64,000 nucleotides of DNA from Antarcticimicrobium sp. (GTDB taxonomy: Bacteria; Pseudomonadota; Alphaproteobacteria; Rhodobacterales; Rhodobacteraceae), in contig NZ_JARGPK010000058.1 of NCBI RefSeq assembly GCF_029212575.1, positions 56,495 through 120,494 of the forward strand, written 5' to 3'. Positions 17,415 through 25,362 of this stretch are shown here, piece by piece (the first letter of the stretch is position 1; each line of letters begins with the position of its first letter). A program made the position numbers and the translations under genes. The notes under the pieces were generated by a model, which saw nothing but the letters and a program-made list of their open reading frames with translations, did not search any database and was not told the origin of the DNA.

Positions 17415-18532
17415 GTCCGCACGCCGGGCATCATGCTGTCGATATAGTCGGGCGTCCAAGTGGCGCCCTCGGCCAGTTCGCGGCGCAGCAGCGCGAAATC
17501 AACCTCGCGCCCGACCTCGCGGTTCCCTTCGTTGAAGGCGCGGAATCCCATGTTCGCCTCTGTCATCATGTTGTTCGCCAGCCAGGCGCGAGAGTTTTCC
17601 TTGTTCATGTTCCAGGCGTTCAGCTTCGGCTTGCGCAGTTCCTCGACCGATTTCGTGGTGCAGTCGGGGAAGGTCTGCAACAGCTTGCCACACAGCTCAT
17701 CCACCTTGGCATCCAGCGCGCTCAGGTCCATCTCTCCGCGTTTCATCAGCGCCTTGCCAGCCGCCAGCGCGTCGCCGGTTTTCATTTCGCCATGCAGCAG
17801 GCGACCCCAATCGTCGGTGACATATCGCGTCTCGACCAGCGGATTCGCTACGTATTCACCATCCACCTTCAGCCCCGGCACGATGTCGGTCAGGATGCCA
17901 ATGCGCAGCGCCTTCTGCGCCGTAAAGCTCTCACACAGCACGCCGGAATTCATCGCCTGCTCGCAGCCGATCATCACCGGCAGGAAATCGGTCGAGCCGC
18001 CGATTGCCGCCGACCCGTGTTTCGGCCCCGCCTGCCCGAACCGCGCCATGTCCTGCGCGACCGAGAAATCGCAGGCCATGCCGATCTCCTGCCCGCCACC
18101 GATCCGCATCCCGTTGACCCGGCAAACCACCGGCTTGTCGCACCCCAGAATGGCCGAGACCATATCGTTGAACAGCCGCATGTACTGGCGGTATTCCTGT
18201 GGTCGCCCGGCATAGTATTCAGCGTATTCCTTGGTGTTGCCGCCCGTACAAAACGCCTTGTCCCCCGCCGCCGTGAACACCACCGCATTGACATCGCGCA
18301 TGTTCGAGGCGGCGCGGAATGCGAGGATCACCGATTTGACCATGTTGGTCGTATAGGAATTGTACTGGTCCGGGTTGTTCAGCGTGATCCAGGCGTTGAA
18401 AAGACCCGTGGCCTCGGTGCCGTCCGGCAGCTTCGCGGGGCGCTTTTCAAACAGCACCTTGTCGGTCAGCGCGGCGCGCACATCCTCTGCCACCAGGTCA
18501 TGCAAAGCGAATTCAAAATTGGGTGTGGTCAC
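17411..18532 (-). CDS. oah: 6-oxocyclohex-1-ene-1-carbonyl-CoA hydrolase (ring opening)
   Basis: 373 residues from the GTG at 18532, which has AAGGAG six bases upstream; a GTG at 18547 overlapping the had stop is the alternative. A long crotonase typical of Oah/BamA: ITLNNPDQYNSYTTNMVK, AFCTGGNTKEYAEYYAGRP, VCRVNGMRIGGGQEIGMACD, GPKHGSAAIGGSTDFLP. It adds water and then hydrolytically opens the ring, producing 3-hydroxypimelyl-CoA. The motif GSAAIGGSTDFLP is characteristic and separates it from ordinary enoyl-CoA hydratases. Between had and dch in one coupled unit. Confidence 0.95.
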   Translation of the reverse strand: MTTPNFEFALHDLVAEDVRAALTDKVLFEKRPAKLPDGTEATGLFNAWITLNNPDQYNSYTTNMVKSVILAFRAASNMRDVNAVVFTAAGDKAFCTGGNTKEYAEYYAGRPQEYRQYMRLFNDMVSAILGCDKPVVCRVNGMRIGGGQEIGMACDFSVAQDMARFGQAGPKHGSAAIGGSTDFLPVMIGCEQAMNSGVLCESFTAQKALRIGILTDIVPGLKVDGEYVANPLVETRYVTDDWGRLLHGEMKTGDALAAGKALMKRGEMDLSALDAKVDELCGKLLQTFPDCTTKSVEELRKPKLNAWNMNKENSRAWLANNMMTEANMGFRAFNEGNREVGREVDFALLRRELAEGATWTPDYIDSMMPGVRT

Positions 18533-18543
18533 GTTGCTCTCCT

Positions 18544-19608
18544 TCACGATCCGGGCACCAGAATCTGTCGCCGGACAAGTTTGCCGTCATGCACGTCGCG
18601 GAACACCGCGTTGATGTCGTCGAGGGGGCGCTGTTCGATGAACGGTGCCAGCTTGACCTTGCCCGACAGCACCAGTTCCAGCGCACCGGGGTACAGTTCC
18701 GGTGGGCAGCCCCAATTACCCAAGAGGCGGGCGTGCAACGCCATCAGGTTGGACAATCGCACCTCGACCTTGTCCATGGTGAAACCGACGACGCACATGG
18801 TTGCCCCGTGGTTCAAAAGGCCGAAGGCGGCAGTCTGCCCGGCGGCGGTGCCGGAGCACTCCATGATGATCCACTCGGACGTCTTCAGCCCGTTCGCCTT
18901 GGCAAATCCGATGATTTCCTGCTTCAACCCACGCGAATCAAAATCCCGCGCATTCAGCGCCAAAGCCGCGCCATGCCCCTGCACCGCAGCCAGCTTTTCC
19001 TGCACCACGTCAATGGCAACCACCGTCGCCCCCATCGCGGCGGCCACCTGCACGGCATAGCCGCCGACCCCGCCGGTGCCGTTGACGATCACCAGATCGC
19101 CCGGCCCGATCCCGGCCTGCACCGCCGCCTGATAGGGCGTGGTCAGCGCATCAGCGACCACCGAGACATCGGCCAGCGTCAGCCCGACCGCCGTCAGCCG
19201 GTCCATATCCACCGGACACAGCCCGCGCGCGGGCACCGTGATATGGGTGGCAAAGCCGCCCTGAATATCGTTGCCCGGCATCTTCTGTGCCCGGCAGATC
19301 GTACCCTTGCCGCGCTGGCAGGCGTCACATTCCCCGCAGGGTATCACGGCGGGGATGATGACCGGCTTGCCGATCCAATCCCCCGCCGCCTCGCCCGCCT
19401 GCGTCACGATACCACTGATCTCATGCCCCAGGCACAGCGGCAGCGGCTGGTTGGTGCGCACGCCGTCAAAGTAGAATCCCAGATCCGTATGGCAGACCCC
19501 ACATCCCGCAATCTCGACGACAACCTCGCCCGGACCCGGCGCATCAGGCTGAAACTCTTCCCTTACCATAGGCTTTTCGCCTGAAACCATCATCCAGCGT
19601 CTTGCCAT
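18544..19608 (-). CDS. had: 6-hydroxycyclohex-1-ene-1-carbonyl-CoA dehydrogenase
   Basis: 354 residues. Zinc alcohol-dehydrogenase family: [18 protein letters not shown] (catalytic zinc), GHEISG, the four-cysteine structural zinc site [15 protein letters not shown], and NAD-binding [18 protein letters not shown]. Oxidises the hydroxyl made by Dch to the 6-oxo compound used by Oah, reducing NAD+. First gene of the minus-strand had-oah-dch-bcrCBAD-fdx operon; candidate operator site 3 lies 56 bases upstream in the gap shared with korA. Confidence 0.93.
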   Translation of the reverse strand: MARRWMMVSGEKPMVREEFQPDAPGPGEVVVEIAGCGVCHTDLGFYFDGVRTNQPLPLCLGHEISGIVTQAGEAAGDWIGKPVIIPAVIPCGECDACQRGKGTICRAQKMPGNDIQGGFATHITVPARGLCPVDMDRLTAVGLTLADVSVVADALTTPYQAAVQAGIGPGDLVIVNGTGGVGGYAVQVAAAMGATVVAIDVVQEKLAAVQGHGAALALNARDFDSRGLKQEIIGFAKANGLKTSEWIIMECSGTAAGQTAAFGLLNHGATMCVVGFTMDKVEVRLSNLMALHARLLGNWGCPPELYPGALELVLSGKVKLAPFIEQRPLDDINAVFRDVHDGKLVRRQILVPGS

Positions 19609-19663
19609 GTTTCGCTCCGGTATCTCTGCGCTTGCGCTTGTTGACAGGGTTTGAAATCTCTAT

Positions 19664-19683
19664 TACCGTAAAGTGGTACTCTA
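19664..19683 (+). promoter_or_regulatory. Candidate BadM-type operator, site 3 (had/korA intergenic)
   Basis: TACCGTAAAGTGGTACTCTA lies in the 151-base gap between divergent had and korA. It keeps the GTA and GTACT parts of the consensus and is the most diverged of the five. TTGACA at 19641 and TTGAAA at 19651 are possible -35 boxes for the korA direction. One bound site here could control both operons. Confidence 0.52.
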
Positions 19684-19759
19684 ATACTTAATTAGGGTCA
19701 ACCGGAAACCTTTAAAGAAATTCAGCAACCCGAAAGCTACACCAGAACGCGGACCTGAC

Positions 19760-21514
19760 ATGACAGCCTCAATGAAATCAGAGAATTCAATGAAATCAGC
19801 GAAAAACGTGTCCTTCGCCGTGGTCGGCAGCGGCGGCGCCGGAGCGATCACCGCAGGCTCGATCCTGATCGAAGCGGCGGGTAAATCCGGCTGGCACGGG
19901 CTGATGACCCGCTCTGTCGGACCACAGATCCGGGGCGGCGAGGCTGCGGCGCTGGTGCGGCTTTCGACGAAACCAGCCTTCTGCATGTCGCGCGATTTCG
20001 ACATTCTGGTCGCCATCGACTGGAAAAACGCCGACCGTTTCATCGGCTCGATGCCGGTGGCGTCCGCCGGGCTGGTCATCGCCGACCCCGCCGCGGGCGA
20101 CCCGCCCGCCGCCCTACGTGACGGCGATTGCACCATTGTCGAATGCCCGATCGGCGAGCTGGCCAAGGCCATCCAGGGCGGTCGGCCCAACATGATCTGC
20201 GTCGGGCTGGTCGCCCAACTGACGGGTCTGCCCATCGACATGGTGATGCAGGTCGTCGCCTCCAAGTTGGAGAGCAAGGGTGCAAGCGCCATCGAGATCG
20301 GCGGCCTCTGCATCGAGGCAGGAATGACCGCCGCCGCCGGTTTCGGCACCCGTTTCGTGTTGGAGACCCCCGGCAAACCCGACAGCAAGCGCTGGCTGAT
20401 CACCGGAAACGAGGCGGTGGGCCTCGGCGCCCTGCGCGGCGGGGTCGAATTCGCGGCCGCCTATCCCATCACCCCCGCCACCGAGGTGCTGGAATACCTC
20501 GCCCCGGCGCTGGCCAGCATCGGCGGTGCGCTAGTCCAGGCAGAGGACGAACTGGCCTCGATCAACATGATCATGGGCGCGTCCTATGGCGGGCGTCCGT
20601 CGATTACCGCCACCTCCGGCCCCGGCCTGTCGCTGATGATGGAAAGCCTCGGGCTGGCGACGGCGGCGGAAGTACCGCTTGTGGTGATCGACGTGATGCG
20701 GGCCGGGCCGTCCACCGGCATCGCCACCAAGTCCGAGCAATCGGACCTGAACATCGCGGTCCACGGCTTTCACGGCGATGCGCCGCATGTGGTCCTGGCC
20801 CCGCTATCCGTTGCCGACTGCCTGTTCACCGCGCAATGGGCGGTGCATATCGCCGAGACCTTGCAAAGCCCCGTGATTGTGCTGTCGGATCAATCCATCG
20901 GTCAGGCGCATGTGCTGATCGACCGGCCCGCCGATGTAACCTTTCTGACCCGGCGCAAGCCCTATCAGGCGGCATCAGAGCCCTATCTGCGCTATGCTGT
21001 CACCGCCGATGGCGTCTCGCCAATGTCGATCCCCGGCCAGCCCGGCGGGCAGTATACCGCCGACGGCCTGACCCATACCGAACGCGGCACGCCCTCCAGC
21101 ACCGCCAAGGCGCAGCGCCAGCAGATGGACAAGCGTCTGCACAAGATCGAGGCCTTCGATTTCGGCGACCACTGGGGTGTCACCGAAGGAACCGGCGATA
21201 CCGTCATCCTGACCTGGGGTTCACTGACCGGAGCCGTCCGCGAGGCGATCGACGCCCTGCAGGACGACGGCATTGACGTCCGGCTGGTGGCCTTGCGCCA
21301 GATCTCGCCCTTCCCTGAAAAGCCACTGCAAGCCGCGCTGTCCGGGGCCAAACGGGTGCTGTTTGTCGAGCAAAACCATTCTGGCCAGTTTTATCGCTAC
21401 GTCCGCTCGCATATCGACCTGCCCTTCGACATCGACCGTCTGAACCGCGAAGGCCCCGACGCGATCGGGCCCGACGAAATCGCCTCAAGCATCCGCGATT
21501 GGAAAAGCCAATGA
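19760..21514 (+). CDS. korA: 2-oxoglutarate:ferredoxin oxidoreductase, fused gamma-alpha subunit
   Basis: 584 residues. N-terminal gamma domain (about 15-200: AVVGSGGAGAITAGSILIEA, RSVGPQIRGGEAAALVRLS) fused to the alpha/pyrimidine domain (about 205-580: GNEAVGLGALRGGVEFAAAY, PITPATEV, TSGPGLSLMMESLGLA). Together with KorB it oxidises 2-oxoglutarate to succinyl-CoA and reduces ferredoxin. The location next to the benzoyl-CoA reductase operon matches Thauera, where this enzyme supplies the electrons for ring reduction. Substrate is inferred from that context, since sequence alone only shows a 2-oxoacid oxidoreductase. Next gene overlaps its stop (ATGA). Confidence 0.88.
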   Translation: MTASMKSENSMKSAKNVSFAVVGSGGAGAITAGSILIEAAGKSGWHGLMTRSVGPQIRGGEAAALVRLSTKPAFCMSRDFDILVAIDWKNADRFIGSMPVASAGLVIADPAAGDPPAALRDGDCTIVECPIGELAKAIQGGRPNMICVGLVAQLTGLPIDMVMQVVASKLESKGASAIEIGGLCIEAGMTAAAGFGTRFVLETPGKPDSKRWLITGNEAVGLGALRGGVEFAAAYPITPATEVLEYLAPALASIGGALVQAEDELASINMIMGASYGGRPSITATSGPGLSLMMESLGLATAAEVPLVVIDVMRAGPSTGIATKSEQSDLNIAVHGFHGDAPHVVLAPLSVADCLFTAQWAVHIAETLQSPVIVLSDQSIGQAHVLIDRPADVTFLTRRKPYQAASEPYLRYAVTADGVSPMSIPGQPGGQYTADGLTHTERGTPSSTAKAQRQQMDKRLHKIEAFDFGDHWGVTEGTGDTVILTWGSLTGAVREAIDALQDDGIDVRLVALRQISPFPEKPLQAALSGAKRVLFVEQNHSGQFYRYVRSHIDLPFDIDRLNREGPDAIGPDEIASSIRDWKSQ

Positions 21515-22335
21515 ACGTTCCCAACCTGAAACCCAAGGACTTCACCTCTGATGTCACCCCCGTCTGGTGCCCCGGATGCGGCGATTTCCACGTCCTGATG
21601 TCAATCACCAGGGCGCTGGCCGAACTGGGTCGCCCACCCGAAGACATCGCCGTGATCTCCGGCATCGGCTGTTCCTCGCGGATCCCAGCCTATACAAACT
21701 GCTATGGCTTTCACGGCGTGCATGGCCGGTCGCTGTCGCTCGCCGCCGGGCTGAAGATCGCACGCCCCGACTTGACCGTCCTGGCGATGAGCGGTGACGG
21801 CGACGGCTTTTCCATCGGCGGCAACCACTTCCTTCATGCCTGCCGACGCAACGTCGACATGACCTATATCGTGATGGACAATCGGGTCTACGGCATGACC
21901 AAGGGTCAGCCCTCGCCCACGACCGAACCTGACTGGGATAGCGCTCTGTCTCCCGGCGGCACCGGCCTGTCGCCGTTCCATCCGCTGGTGATCGCACTGG
22001 CCTCGGGGGCCAATTTCGTCGCGCGCGAGTTTTCCGGCAATATCAAGGGTTGCACCAAGACCATCGTCGAAGCGGTGAACCACCCCGGCTTTTCCTTCGT
22101 GGAAATCCTCAGCCCCTGCGTCACATTCCGCCCGGATGAGAAAGAATGGAAGAACCAGGTGCACGGGGCCAGCGTGCCCGAAACCGACGACCCGGCCCGC
22201 GCAGCGCGGCGGATCATGACCGATGACGGCATGAACACCGGCATCCTCTATCGCGGGCAACGCAAACCCTATTTCGCGTCTGTCAAGAACACCTTCGGCG
22301 AGATCGCTCCGCTGGAACGGGCGTTCGAGGTTTAG
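21511..22335 (+). CDS. korB: 2-oxoglutarate:ferredoxin oxidoreductase, beta (TPP) subunit
   Basis: 274 residues from the ATG overlapping the korA stop; GGAAAAG upstream serves as ribosome site. TPP-binding beta subunit: VWCPGCGDFHVLMSITRAL, SGIGCSSRIPAYTNCYGFHG, GRSLSLAAGLKIARP and the thiamine motif GDGDGFSIGGNHF, with TEPDWDSALSPGGTGLSP after it. Forms the KGOR heteromer with KorA and feeds ferredoxin in the cytoplasm. Ends 84 bases before the convergent phenylacetate-CoA ligase gene. Confidence 0.9.
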   Translation: MNVPNLKPKDFTSDVTPVWCPGCGDFHVLMSITRALAELGRPPEDIAVISGIGCSSRIPAYTNCYGFHGVHGRSLSLAAGLKIARPDLTVLAMSGDGDGFSIGGNHFLHACRRNVDMTYIVMDNRVYGMTKGQPSPTTEPDWDSALSPGGTGLSPFHPLVIALASGANFVAREFSGNIKGCTKTIVEAVNHPGFSFVEILSPCVTFRPDEKEWKNQVHGASVPETDDPARAARRIMTDDGMNTGILYRGQRKPYFASVKNTFGEIAPLERAFEV

Positions 22336-22419
22336 ACACCCCCCAACTGCCCCGCCGCCACCCGGACCTTGCGTCTTGCGATTGTGGCGACGGGAAACTC
22401 TTCCGCCTCTCGGACGGCC

Positions 22420-23742
22420 TCAGCGCTGATCGACCACCCGAACCGCCTTGCCCTCGGATCGCGGGATCTCGCCCGGCTGCCGTGCCGTCACGGTACATGT
22501 CACGCCGATAATTGACTTGATGTGATGGCGAAGTTCGCTCGCCTTGGCGTTCAGCGCTGCATCGTCGCAGGCGGCACCGGGCAGCACCTCTACCTCGACC
22601 GCCATCGCGTCCAGCGGACCTTCCTTGAACAGCCTGATCTGATAGTGCGGGGCCAGACCGGCCAGCCCAACCAGGACCGCCTCGACCTGGCTGGGATAGA
22701 CGTTGACGCCCCGGATGATCATCATGTCATCATCCCGCCCCGCAACGCGCAGAATGCGCAGATGGGTGCGGCCACAGGCGCAGGGCTCATCCGTCAGCCG
22801 AGTGATGTCGCGGGTGCGATAGCGGATCATCGGCATCGCTTCCTTGGTCAGCGTGGTAATGACCAGCTCGCCCTGCGATCCCATCGGCAGCGGTTCCTGC
22901 GTTTCGGGGTCGACGACCTCGAACAGGAAATGATCTTCCCAGCCGTGCAGCCCGGCGCGTGCCGTATCGCATTCGCAGGCCACGCCTGGCCCCATGATTT
23001 CGGACAGCCCGTAGATATCGATCGCCTTCAGCCCCAGCCGCCGGTCCAGTTCCGCCCGCATCTCGTTCGACCATGGCTCCGCTCCGAACAGCCCGCGCCG
23101 CACCGGCAGCGCGGCGATGTCGATGCCCATGCGCGCGCCGACCTCGACGATGTTCAGCGCGTAGGACGGTGTGCAGCACAGGTTGACCGCACCGAAATCG
23201 CGCAGCAGCGTCACCTGCCTTTCGGTGCCCCCGCCAGAGACCGGCACCACCGTGCAGCCCAACCGCTCGGCCCCGTAATGTGCGCCCAGCCCGCCAGTGA
23301 ACAGCCCGTAGCCATAGGCGTTGTGCACCAGGTCGCCAGGGCGAAACCCCGCCGCCGCCATCGAGCGCGCCATCAGATCCGACCAGCGGTCGATATCGCC
23401 TTTCGAATAGCCCACCACCGTCGGCTTTCCGGTCGTTCCCGACGACGCATGCACCCGCACCAGTTGCGCGCGAGGCATGGCAAAAATATCGAACGGGTAA
23501 TTGTCGCGCAGGTCGGTCTTCACGGTGAACGGGAAATGCCGCAGGTCATCAACCGATTTCAACTTGTCCGGCTTCACCCCGGCCTTGTCAAAAGCCTTCC
23601 GGTAATGTGGCACGTTCGCGTAGGCGCGGTCCAGCGACCAGCGCAGGCGCTCGGCCTGCAACTCGGCAAGGGCCGCGCGGGACATCGTCTCGACCTTGTG
23701 GTCATACATGTAATCCGGGGTCTTGTGTGTCCGATCCAGCAT
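22420..23742 (-). CDS. paaK: Phenylacetate-CoA ligase
   Basis: 440 residues, standard PaaK length; GAGGAGGAACTGAC precedes the ATG. ANL-family AMP loop SSGTTGKPTVVGYSKGD, then DLVHNAYGYGLFTGGLGAHYG and GLSEIMGPGVACEC, all close to PaaK, and C-terminal GVNVYPSQVEAVL. Activates phenylacetate to phenylacetyl-CoA with ATP. It is the last gene of the minus-strand unit that starts with a thioesterase and PadB/PadCD-like genes, so its product is probably the substrate of that molybdoenzyme. An anaerobic role is inferred from these neighbours. Confidence 0.9.
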   Translation of the reverse strand: MLDRTHKTPDYMYDHKVETMSRAALAELQAERLRWSLDRAYANVPHYRKAFDKAGVKPDKLKSVDDLRHFPFTVKTDLRDNYPFDIFAMPRAQLVRVHASSGTTGKPTVVGYSKGDIDRWSDLMARSMAAAGFRPGDLVHNAYGYGLFTGGLGAHYGAERLGCTVVPVSGGGTERQVTLLRDFGAVNLCCTPSYALNIVEVGARMGIDIAALPVRRGLFGAEPWSNEMRAELDRRLGLKAIDIYGLSEIMGPGVACECDTARAGLHGWEDHFLFEVVDPETQEPLPMGSQGELVITTLTKEAMPMIRYRTRDITRLTDEPCACGRTHLRILRVAGRDDDMMIIRGVNVYPSQVEAVLVGLAGLAPHYQIRLFKEGPLDAMAVEVEVLPGAACDDAALNAKASELRHHIKSIIGVTCTVTARQPGEIPRSEGKAVRVVDQR

Positions 23743-23781
23743 GTCAGTTCCTCCTCGGGCCTGTTGCCCCGGGTTACCATT

Positions 23782-25362
23782 TCAGGCCGTGGTCCAGCCC
23801 GGCTTTATGCCTGGCGCGCTCTCCCCGGCGCCACGGGCAGGCATTCTTTCGACGGCAAATCCCTGGTTCATCGCAGCGCGCGTGATCAGCGTGTATTTGA
23901 AAAGCCAGCCGGTGCCCGCCGCCGCCAGCCCCGCCAGCACCAGCGCCAGCCCCTGCAACGGCAGGCCAAGCATCGCATAGCCGGCCAGCGCGAGGATTGC
24001 CGCCTGCCCCGCTCCGATCAGCCCGCTCCTCGGCCCATCCAGAACCCTGAACGTCTGCACCGGCGCGCCGGTCTTTCCCAGCGCCCGACGATAACGTTTC
24101 CAGAGAACGAACCGCGCCGCCACCAGGGCGGCCAGGGCCATCCCCAACCCCGGCACGCCCGTCGCCGTCGTGGTGGCAACGACAACACCCAACAGACCCG
24201 TCCCTTCTGCAAGGCCAGTGGATACGATCAACGGCACGAGTTCCGGCTTCCGCCAGGCCGGAATACCCTTGGCCGCCCGCAGAATTCGCGCCTGGCAATA
24301 CAGAAACGCCAGCCCGAACAGCGCGCCCAGCCAGCCCAGAACCACCCAGCCGGTCAGCCAGGACAAACCGCCAAAGGCAAAGAACGGCACCGCCATCATC
24401 GCCTCGCGGGTCATCCAACTGGTGCGCGCATTGCGGAACACGTTCAGGAATCGCCAGCGCCGCCCGATCTCCAGCAGGACGCAGAACAGTCCCGCTCCGA
24501 CCAATGCCAACGCCGCAAAGGCCGCGCCCCAGATCACCGGCGCAAACAGCCCGGCCAGCATCGTCGCGGCAAACAGCCCGGTCCCCGCGCCACCGGCCAT
24601 GAAGTTCGCCGCCGCGCGCCAGTCCCAGCTTGTCTGCGGTTTCGGCGACACCGCCGCCAACCCAACCGGATCGGCCACCATCGGCGCCGGGTCGATCGGG
24701 GTCATGTCCGCGATTTCGCCATCGTAAAGATAGATGAACCCCGGCCCGTTGCCCATTTCCTCATGCATGCGAAAATGCCGCTTTTCGCGCAACAGCTGCG
24801 ACACGTTGCTGTCGGGATCGTCCAGATCGCCCATGTGCAGCGCGCCCGCGATACAGGACGCAACACAGACCGGGGTCGCCCCCATGTCAACGCCCGGCAC
24901 CAGCCCCTTGGCCACGCCCGCGTCGATCACATCGACGCACATCGTGCATTTCTGCGCCACGCCCAGCCTTGCGGGATCCTCACGCGCGGCCTCGTGGCGC
25001 ATTGTCTTGCCGACGCCATAGGCCGCGGAGGGCTCATCGACGCGGTAGCGCGCCTGATAGGGACAGGCCACGGCGCAATAGGCGCAGCCGATGCAGATGT
25101 CATAGTCGATGGTCACGATGCCATCGGCGCGCTGCCCGGTCGCGGTCGAGGGGCAGACGTCCATGCAGGAAGGCGTCTCGCAATGCATGCAGCCCACCGG
25201 CACGAAGGCGCGCGACACGTCGGGGTATTCGCCAGTCTCGAAATCCAGCACCTTTCGCCACTGCACCCCGGGCGCGGTGGCGTTGGCATGCTTGCAGGCC
25301 GCTGTGCAGGTCTGACAGCCGACGCAGCGGTTCAGATCCGCCACGATCGCATAGCGCGTCAT
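23782..25362 (-). CDS. Phenylacetyl-CoA:acceptor oxidoreductase-like fused Fe-S / membrane-anchor subunit
   Basis: 526 residues. Residues 1-200 are a DmsB/PadC-type protein with four [4Fe-4S] motifs (CVGCQTCTAAC, CMHCETPSCMDVCP, CIGCAYCAVACP, CTMCVDVID...CVASC). Residues 245-500 are a DmsC-like membrane anchor with about eight helices (GLFAATMLAGLFAPVI, GMALAALVAARFVLW). In Thauera and Aromatoleum these functions are two proteins, PadC and PadD; here one frame encodes both. Should pass electrons from the PadB-like catalytic subunit to quinone. Overlaps the padB-like stop (ATGA). Confidence 0.85.
   Translation of the reverse strand: MTRYAIVADLNRCVGCQTCTAACKHANATAPGVQWRKVLDFETGEYPDVSRAFVPVGCMHCETPSCMDVCPSTATGQRADGIVTIDYDICIGCAYCAVACPYQARYRVDEPSAAYGVGKTMRHEAAREDPARLGVAQKCTMCVDVIDAGVAKGLVPGVDMGATPVCVASCIAGALHMGDLDDPDSNVSQLLREKRHFRMHEEMGNGPGFIYLYDGEIADMTPIDPAPMVADPVGLAAVSPKPQTSWDWRAAANFMAGGAGTGLFAATMLAGLFAPVIWGAAFAALALVGAGLFCVLLEIGRRWRFLNVFRNARTSWMTREAMMAVPFFAFGGLSWLTGWVVLGWLGALFGLAFLYCQARILRAAKGIPAWRKPELVPLIVSTGLAEGTGLLGVVVATTTATGVPGLGMALAALVAARFVLWKRYRRALGKTGAPVQTFRVLDGPRSGLIGAGQAAILALAGYAMLGLPLQGLALVLAGLAAAGTGWLFKYTLITRAAMNQGFAVERMPARGAGESAPGIKPGWTTA

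Noticed and set aside
17412..17459. Longer dch start at 17459
   Set aside because: It would overlap oah by 49 bases; the ATG at 17414 forms the same ATGA overlap seen at the neighbouring junctions.
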